This document shows, piece by piece, positions 59,843 through 64,000 of a stretch of 64,000 bases of DNA. Both the position numbers and the translations under genes were made by a program. Position 1 is the first letter of the stretch. Every line of letters starts with the position of its first letter. The DNA comes from Fretibacterium fastidiosum (GTDB lineage: Bacteria > Synergistota > Synergistia > Synergistales > Aminobacteriaceae): NCBI RefSeq assembly GCF_964642095.1, contig NZ_OZ209244.1, positions 2,232,001 through 2,296,000 of the forward strand, in the 5' to 3' direction. The notes beneath the pieces are model-generated. The model was not told the origin of the DNA. It worked only from the letters and a program-made list of their open reading frames with translations, and searched no databases.

Positions 59843-60922
59843 ATGTCCGCCGTCGTGAGGGTCAACGTGGGGTCAGGGTACGACGTCGAGGTCGGGGCGG
59901 GGCTCCTGCAGCGCTGCGGGGAGAGGATCGCGCGGACGCTGGGACCCCGCAGGGCCTTTGTCGTGACGGATGCCAACGTCGGCCCCCTCTACCTGAGAGC
60001 CTGCCTCGACAGCCTGACCGATGCCGGGTTCACGCACGCCTCCCTTGCCCTCCCCGCGGGGGAGGGTACCAAGAACCTTTCCACCTTCGGCGAACTGCTC
60101 GAGGCGATGGCCCATGAAGGCATGGGCCGCACCGACATCGTCGTCGCGCTGGGCGGGGGCGTCATCGGCGATCTGGCCGGCTTCGCCGCTGGGTGCTACA
60201 TGCGGGGCATCCCCCTCGTCCAGATCCCTACGACGCTGCTTGCCGCCGTGGACTCCTCCGTCGGAGGCAAGGCCGCCGTGGACCTGAGCGCCGGGAAGAA
60301 CCTGGCTGGGGCATTTCACCAGCCCTCCCTCGTGCTGTGCGACACGGATTGCCTGACCTCCCTGCCGGACCGGGAGTACCGGTGCGGGGCTGCCGAGGCC
60401 ATCAAGGTCGGGGTCCTGGGCGACGAGCCCCTGTTCCGGCTCTTCGAGGAGGGGGGCGCTCCCCGGGAGCGCCTTACGGACGTCATTCTGCACTGCGTTC
60501 GGTACAAGGCCGCCGTGGTGGAACGCGACGAGCGCGAGCAGGGCGAGCGAAGGCTGCTGAATCTGGGGCACACGGTGGGACACGCCATCGAGCGGTGCTC
60601 TGACTTTTCCATCCCTCATGGGCTGGCCGTGGCCGCTGGCCTCGCGGTCATCGCGCGCGCCTCGGCCAAGCGGGGCTGGTGCGCTCAGGACACGGCCCGC
60701 CGCGTCGAGAGGACGCTTATCAAAAACCGCCTACCCGCGACCACGGGCTTCCCGGCCGAGGCCCTGGCCCGCGCGGCGCTTTCCGACAAGAAGCGTTCCG
60801 GCAGCGACATCACGCTGATCACCCCCAAGGAGGTCGGCACCTGCGAGCTGCGCCGGGTGGGGGTCGACGAACTCCCCGGCGTCATCGCCGACGGCCTCGC
60901 CGAATCGGGTGAAGTGGCATGA
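59843..60922 (+). CDS. aroB: 3-dehydroquinate synthase
   Basis: 359 residues. ALGGGVIGDLAGFAAGCYMR then PTTLLAAVDSSVGGKAAVDL form the NAD and substrate sites; GHTVGHAIE and GLAVAAG follow, with metal-binding His residues. It closes DAHP to dehydroquinate. The ATG directly follows the tyrA stop (TGAATG). Confidence 0.97.
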   Translation: MSAVVRVNVGSGYDVEVGAGLLQRCGERIARTLGPRRAFVVTDANVGPLYLRACLDSLTDAGFTHASLALPAGEGTKNLSTFGELLEAMAHEGMGRTDIVVALGGGVIGDLAGFAAGCYMRGIPLVQIPTTLLAAVDSSVGGKAAVDLSAGKNLAGAFHQPSLVLCDTDCLTSLPDREYRCGAAEAIKVGVLGDEPLFRLFEEGGAPRERLTDVILHCVRYKAAVVERDEREQGERRLLNLGHTVGHAIERCSDFSIPHGLAVAAGLAVIARASAKRGWCAQDTARRVERTLIKNRLPATTGFPAEALARAALSDKKRSGSDITLITPKEVGTCELRRVGVDELPGVIADGLAESGEVA

Positions 60923-62205
60923 GGGCCCTCATCCGTCCGCGCCCTCTCGCCGGGACCGTCACCGCTCCGGCGTCCAAGTCGGAGGCCCACCGCCTCCTGA
61001 TCTGCGCCGCCCTGTCCGACCGGCCCACGCGCTTGACGCTCAACGGCACCTCAGAGGACATCGATGCCACGGCGGACTGCCTGCGGAGCCTCGGCGCCGA
61101 GGTCCTTCATGAGGAGGGCAGCCTCGTCGTCACTCCCATCAGGCGCGTTCCCGATGGTCCCCTGCTGGACTGCCGGGAGAGCGGATCGACGCTGCGGTTC
61201 CTGCTGCCCGTGGCGGCGGCTCTGGCCGAGGAGGCCCGCTTCACCGGCAGCGGGCGCCTGCCGGAGCGCCCCATCGGTGCGCTCCAGGCCGCTATGGCCC
61301 GACACGGCGTCTCCTTCAGCGCGGACCGCCTGCCGTTCAGAACCTCTGGCCGCCTTCAGGCCGGCGCTTTCGACCTGCCGGGCGACGTCAGCTCCCAGTA
61401 CGTCACGGGGCTCCTGCTGACCCTTCCTCTGCTCAGCGGCGACAGCCTCCTGACCGTCCATCCCCCCCTGCGCTCCGCTGCCTACCTGGACATCACGCTG
61501 GCGGCACTGCGCCGCTTCGGAGTTCGGCCCCGTGAGGAGGGCGGAGGCGCGGACCTCCCCCGGCGCTTTCAGCTTTCGGGTCCCCAGGCGTTCCACACCC
61601 CGGGCGTCCTGGAGGTCGGAGGCGACTGGTCCGGCGCGGCGTTCTTCTTGGCAGCCGGGGCTTTGACCGGCCCTGTGAGCGTCCGGGGCCTTGACCCCGC
61701 CTCCCCTCAGGGAGATCGGAGGATACTGGACTTTCTCAAGGCGTTCGGAGCGGAGGTGAGCCTGCGGAAAGACGCGGTCACGGTGGCCCCTGGCTCCCTT
61801 CGGGGGCTGGAGGGCTGCCCCCTCGACGTCGATGCGACCCCCGACCTCCTGCCGGTCCTCGCTGCAACGGCGGCGTGGGCCGACGGCAGAACAGCCTTCG
61901 TCAACGGCGGGCGGCTCCGGCTCAAGGAGAGCGACCGCATCGCCTCGACGCTCTCGCTCATTCGCTCCCTCGGCGGCCGCGCGGAAGAGACGCCGGAGGG
62001 CGACGGGCTCATCGTCCAAGGCGGTGGGCTGGTCGGAGGGACCGCGGAGGGCTTTCACGACCACCGCATCGTCATGGCTGCGGCCGTCGCGGCCTCGCGT
62101 TGCCCTCAGGGCGTGACCGTCACGGACGCGGAGGCCTGTTCCAAGTCCTACCCGGCCTTCTTTGAAGACTACGCACGGTTGGGAGGCGACGTCCATGTCC
62201 TCTGA
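60919..62205 (+). CDS. aroA: 3-phosphoshikimate 1-carboxyvinyltransferase (EPSP synthase)
   Basis: 428 residues. ASKSEAHRLLICAALSD binds substrate, RESGSTLRFLLPVAAA and RLKESDRIASTL are the other conserved loops, and FHDHRIVMAAAVAA is near the C-terminus. It transfers enolpyruvyl from PEP to shikimate-3-P. The ATG overlaps the aroB stop (ATGA). The PEP-loop here does not show the usual LPGDVSSQY variation beyond DLPGDVSSQY, so it looks standard. Confidence 0.97.
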   Translation: MRALIRPRPLAGTVTAPASKSEAHRLLICAALSDRPTRLTLNGTSEDIDATADCLRSLGAEVLHEEGSLVVTPIRRVPDGPLLDCRESGSTLRFLLPVAAALAEEARFTGSGRLPERPIGALQAAMARHGVSFSADRLPFRTSGRLQAGAFDLPGDVSSQYVTGLLLTLPLLSGDSLLTVHPPLRSAAYLDITLAALRRFGVRPREEGGGADLPRRFQLSGPQAFHTPGVLEVGGDWSGAAFFLAAGALTGPVSVRGLDPASPQGDRRILDFLKAFGAEVSLRKDAVTVAPGSLRGLEGCPLDVDATPDLLPVLAATAAWADGRTAFVNGGRLRLKESDRIASTLSLIRSLGGRAEETPEGDGLIVQGGGLVGGTAEGFHDHRIVMAAAVAASRCPQGVTVTDAEACSKSYPAFFEDYARLGGDVHVL

Positions 62206-63313
62206 GTTCGGCATCAACATCCGCTTCAGCGTCTTTGGACAGTCCCATGGGCGGGCCATTGGGGTCCTGATCGACGGGCTACCGGCGGGCGAGCCCATCG
62301 ACATGGAGGAGCTGGCGGCCTTCATGGAGCGCCGGCGCCCGGGGAAGTCCCGCCTATCGACAGCACGAAACGAGGCGGACCAGCCCCTCATCCTATCGGG
62401 CGTCCGGGAGGGCAGGACCTGCGGCTCCCCGCTCTGCGCCATGATCGAGAACGCGGACGCGCGCTCGGAGGACTACGGGAAGCTGTCGGACACGCCCCGC
62501 CCCGGGCACGCCGACTACACGGCGTGGGCGAAGTGGGATGGCGCTGCGGATATGCGGGGCGGCGGGCACTTTTCGGGACGGCTCACCGCCCCCCTGTGCA
62601 TCGCGGGCGGCATCGCAAAACAGATCTTGTCGCGGCGGGGGATTTGGGTGGGGGCACACCTGGCGGAGGCCGCGGGTCAGACGGATGCTCCCCTCCCCCT
62701 CCGTCCATCGGCGGCTCTCCTTGCAGCCGTCGCCGGACGGGAGGTGCCCGTCCTCGACGAGGGGGCTGGCGCGCGCATGAAGGAGGCCATCCTGAAGGCC
62801 GCGGACGAGGGGGACTCCGTGGGGGGCATCGTGGAGTGCGCAGCCATCGGCCTGCCCGCCGGGCTGGGTGAGCCGATGTTCGGGGGCGTGGAGAACCGGT
62901 TGGCGGCCGCCCTGTTCGGAATTCCGGCCGTCAAGGGCGTGGAGTTTGGTGCGGGCTTCGCGGCGGCGCGCATGAGAGGTTCTCAAGACAACGACCCCTT
63001 TGAGGTGGGCGAGGGGGGGAAAATCCGGACCACCTCCAACAACGCGGGTGGCATCCTGGGGGGCATCACTACGGGGATGCCCCTGATCCTCCGGGCCGCC
63101 GTCAAGCCCACGCCTTCGATCTTCCAGCCACAGCGCACCGTCAGCCTGTCGCGGCGCGAGGTGGCGGAGCTCCGCATCGCGGGCCGGCACGACCCCTGCA
63201 TCGCCCATCGGGCCGTCCCGGTGATCGAGGCCGTAACCGCCTGCGTGCTCCTGGACCTGCTGCACGACAAGCCTCCCGTCCTAAGGCCGGGGGCTGCGGA
63301 CGATGACACATAA
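62195..63313 (+). CDS. aroC: Chorismate synthase
   Basis: 372 residues from the ATG at 62195, eight bases behind GGGAGG and overlapping the aroA end by 11 bases. An in-frame ATG at 62162 would overlap more and lacks family likeness. VFGQSHGRAIG, ERRRPGKSRLSTARNEAD, the GGGHFSGRLTA flavin loop and SIFQPQRTVSL are typical. It makes chorismate with reduced FMN. Confidence 0.96.
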   Translation: MSSEFGINIRFSVFGQSHGRAIGVLIDGLPAGEPIDMEELAAFMERRRPGKSRLSTARNEADQPLILSGVREGRTCGSPLCAMIENADARSEDYGKLSDTPRPGHADYTAWAKWDGAADMRGGGHFSGRLTAPLCIAGGIAKQILSRRGIWVGAHLAEAAGQTDAPLPLRPSAALLAAVAGREVPVLDEGAGARMKEAILKAADEGDSVGGIVECAAIGLPAGLGEPMFGGVENRLAAALFGIPAVKGVEFGAGFAAARMRGSQDNDPFEVGEGGKIRTTSNNAGGILGGITTGMPLILRAAVKPTPSIFQPQRTVSLSRREVAELRIAGRHDPCIAHRAVPVIEAVTACVLLDLLHDKPPVLRPGAADDDT

Positions 63314-63345
63314 CCGATAAAACACCGCCATAGGAGGAAAAAATC

Positions 63346-64000
63346 ATGGACATCGCTGAAGTTCGTTCCAAGATCGACGACCTTGACCAAAGGATGCTGG
63401 ACCTCTTCCTGGAGCGCATGAGCCTGATGGGAGAGGTAGCAAAGTACAAGGAGGCGCACCACCTGCCCATCGAGGACCGGGCCAGGGAACGCGAGGTACT
63501 GGCAAGGGTGATGGACAGGGCGGGCGACATGGAGGAGTACGCCTTCTACTTCTTCTCCAGGCTGATGAGCCTCGCCAGGGCCAGACAGAACGAGTTCCTT
63601 TCCAGCCCGAGCAAGGTGCGCGCCCTTGTGGAGCGCGCGGTTGCCCGCGTCGAGGACCTGTTCCCCAAGACGGGGAGCGTGGCCTGCCAGGGAGTGGAGG
63701 GCTCCAACGCCCAGGCCGCCTGCGACAAGCTGCTGCCGAGGGGGCGCATCCTCTACATGAAGACGTTCAAGGCCGTCTTCGACGCCGTGGGGTCCGGGCT
63801 GTGCCAGTACGGCGTGCTGCCCATCGACAACAGCCTCAACGGCTCCGTGCGCGCGGTGTACGAGTTGCTCCGGGAACGCCGGTTCTTCATCGTCCGCAGC
63901 ACCCGCCTCTTCATACGCCACGTGCTGATGGCGAAGCCCGGCGTCAAGCTCAGCGAGATCCGGAACGTCTACTCCCACCCCCAGGCGCTGGGGCAGTGCT
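63346..64000 (+). CDS. pheA: Bifunctional chorismate mutase/prephenate dehydratase (partial)
   Basis: The first 218 residues are in the window. Residues 1-90 are an AroQ-type chorismate mutase helix bundle (VRSKIDDLDQRMLDLFLERM, then EVAKYKEAHHLPIEDRARER). From about 105 a prephenate dehydratase domain starts: VACQGVEGSNAQAACDKLLP, later YGVLPIDNSLNGSVRAVYEL. It makes phenylpyruvate for phenylalanine. GGAGG precedes the ATG. The C-terminal end, and any ACT domain, are beyond the edge. Confidence 0.93.
   Translation, partial: MDIAEVRSKIDDLDQRMLDLFLERMSLMGEVAKYKEAHHLPIEDRAREREVLARVMDRAGDMEEYAFYFFSRLMSLARARQNEFLSSPSKVRALVERAVARVEDLFPKTGSVACQGVEGSNAQAACDKLLPRGRILYMKTFKAVFDAVGSGLCQYGVLPIDNSLNGSVRAVYELLRERRFFIVRSTRLFIRHVLMAKPGVKLSEIRNVYSHPQALGQC

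Overview
The window is a GC-rich chromosomal segment from an anaerobic bacterium, most probably a member of the Synergistota close to Fretibacterium. This rests on the look of the 16S rRNA, on rubredoxin plus an A-type flavodiiron protein, and on a lone sodium-pump decarboxylase beta subunit. The genus is an inference from memory of such genomes, not a search result. No prophage, plasmid or CRISPR array was seen; the only accessory DNA is an insertion-sequence cluster at 52.1-57.6 kb.

Layout. 0-1.3 kb: end of a surface-polysaccharide export locus (ABC permease plus a winged-helix/nucleotidyltransferase regulator), minus strand. 1.3-3.5 kb: metK behind a near-consensus promoter, a SAM-I riboswitch and an intrinsic terminator, then rpsD. 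3.7-7.4 kb: minus-strand operon ybaB-recR-ispDF-gltX with overlapping ends. 7.5-17.3 kb: nagA, a glyoxalase-like gene, aspS, a HypE/PurM-like gene, a sodium-translocating decarboxylase beta subunit, valS and an orphan response regulator. 17.4-24.1 kb: tRNA-Arg and the protein-quality operon tig-clpP-clpX-lon-engB; clpX carries an apparent frameshift. 24.2-28.2 kb: an orphan gene and a nucleoside-sugar dehydratase/epimerase (plus), convergent with pgsA-mntP-GIY-YIG (minus). 28.4-33.8 kb: a GntR regulator with a TIGR04076-like partner, an S9 peptidase, a flavodiiron protein and a membrane flippase-like protein. 34.0-45.6 kb: a long minus-strand run dnaX-dnaE-pyk-cdaA-cdaR-glmM-galU joining replication, glycolysis, c-di-AMP and cell-envelope precursor supply. 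45.9-46.8 kb: rubredoxin and a GNAT acetyltransferase.

46.9-52.1 kb: an rRNA operon on the minus strand (16S, tRNA-Ile, tRNA-Ala, 23S, 5S) with two promoters and a strong terminator. 52.1-57.6 kb: a nest of mobile DNA immediately upstream of the rRNA promoters: one complete IS1380-like element, two truncated copies in opposite orientations, a truncated IS3-family element, and two ~151-bp non-autonomous elements (MITEs) sharing the IS1380-like terminal repeat. The MITEs have conserved ends but different cores; one splits the IS3 transposase with a clean 5-bp duplication. This is the least ordinary part of the window.

58.0-64.0 kb: a compact plus-strand aromatic amino-acid operon aroF-tyrA-aroB-aroA-aroC-pheA, with overlapping or abutting genes, preceded by an attenuator-like hairpin; pheA runs off the window.
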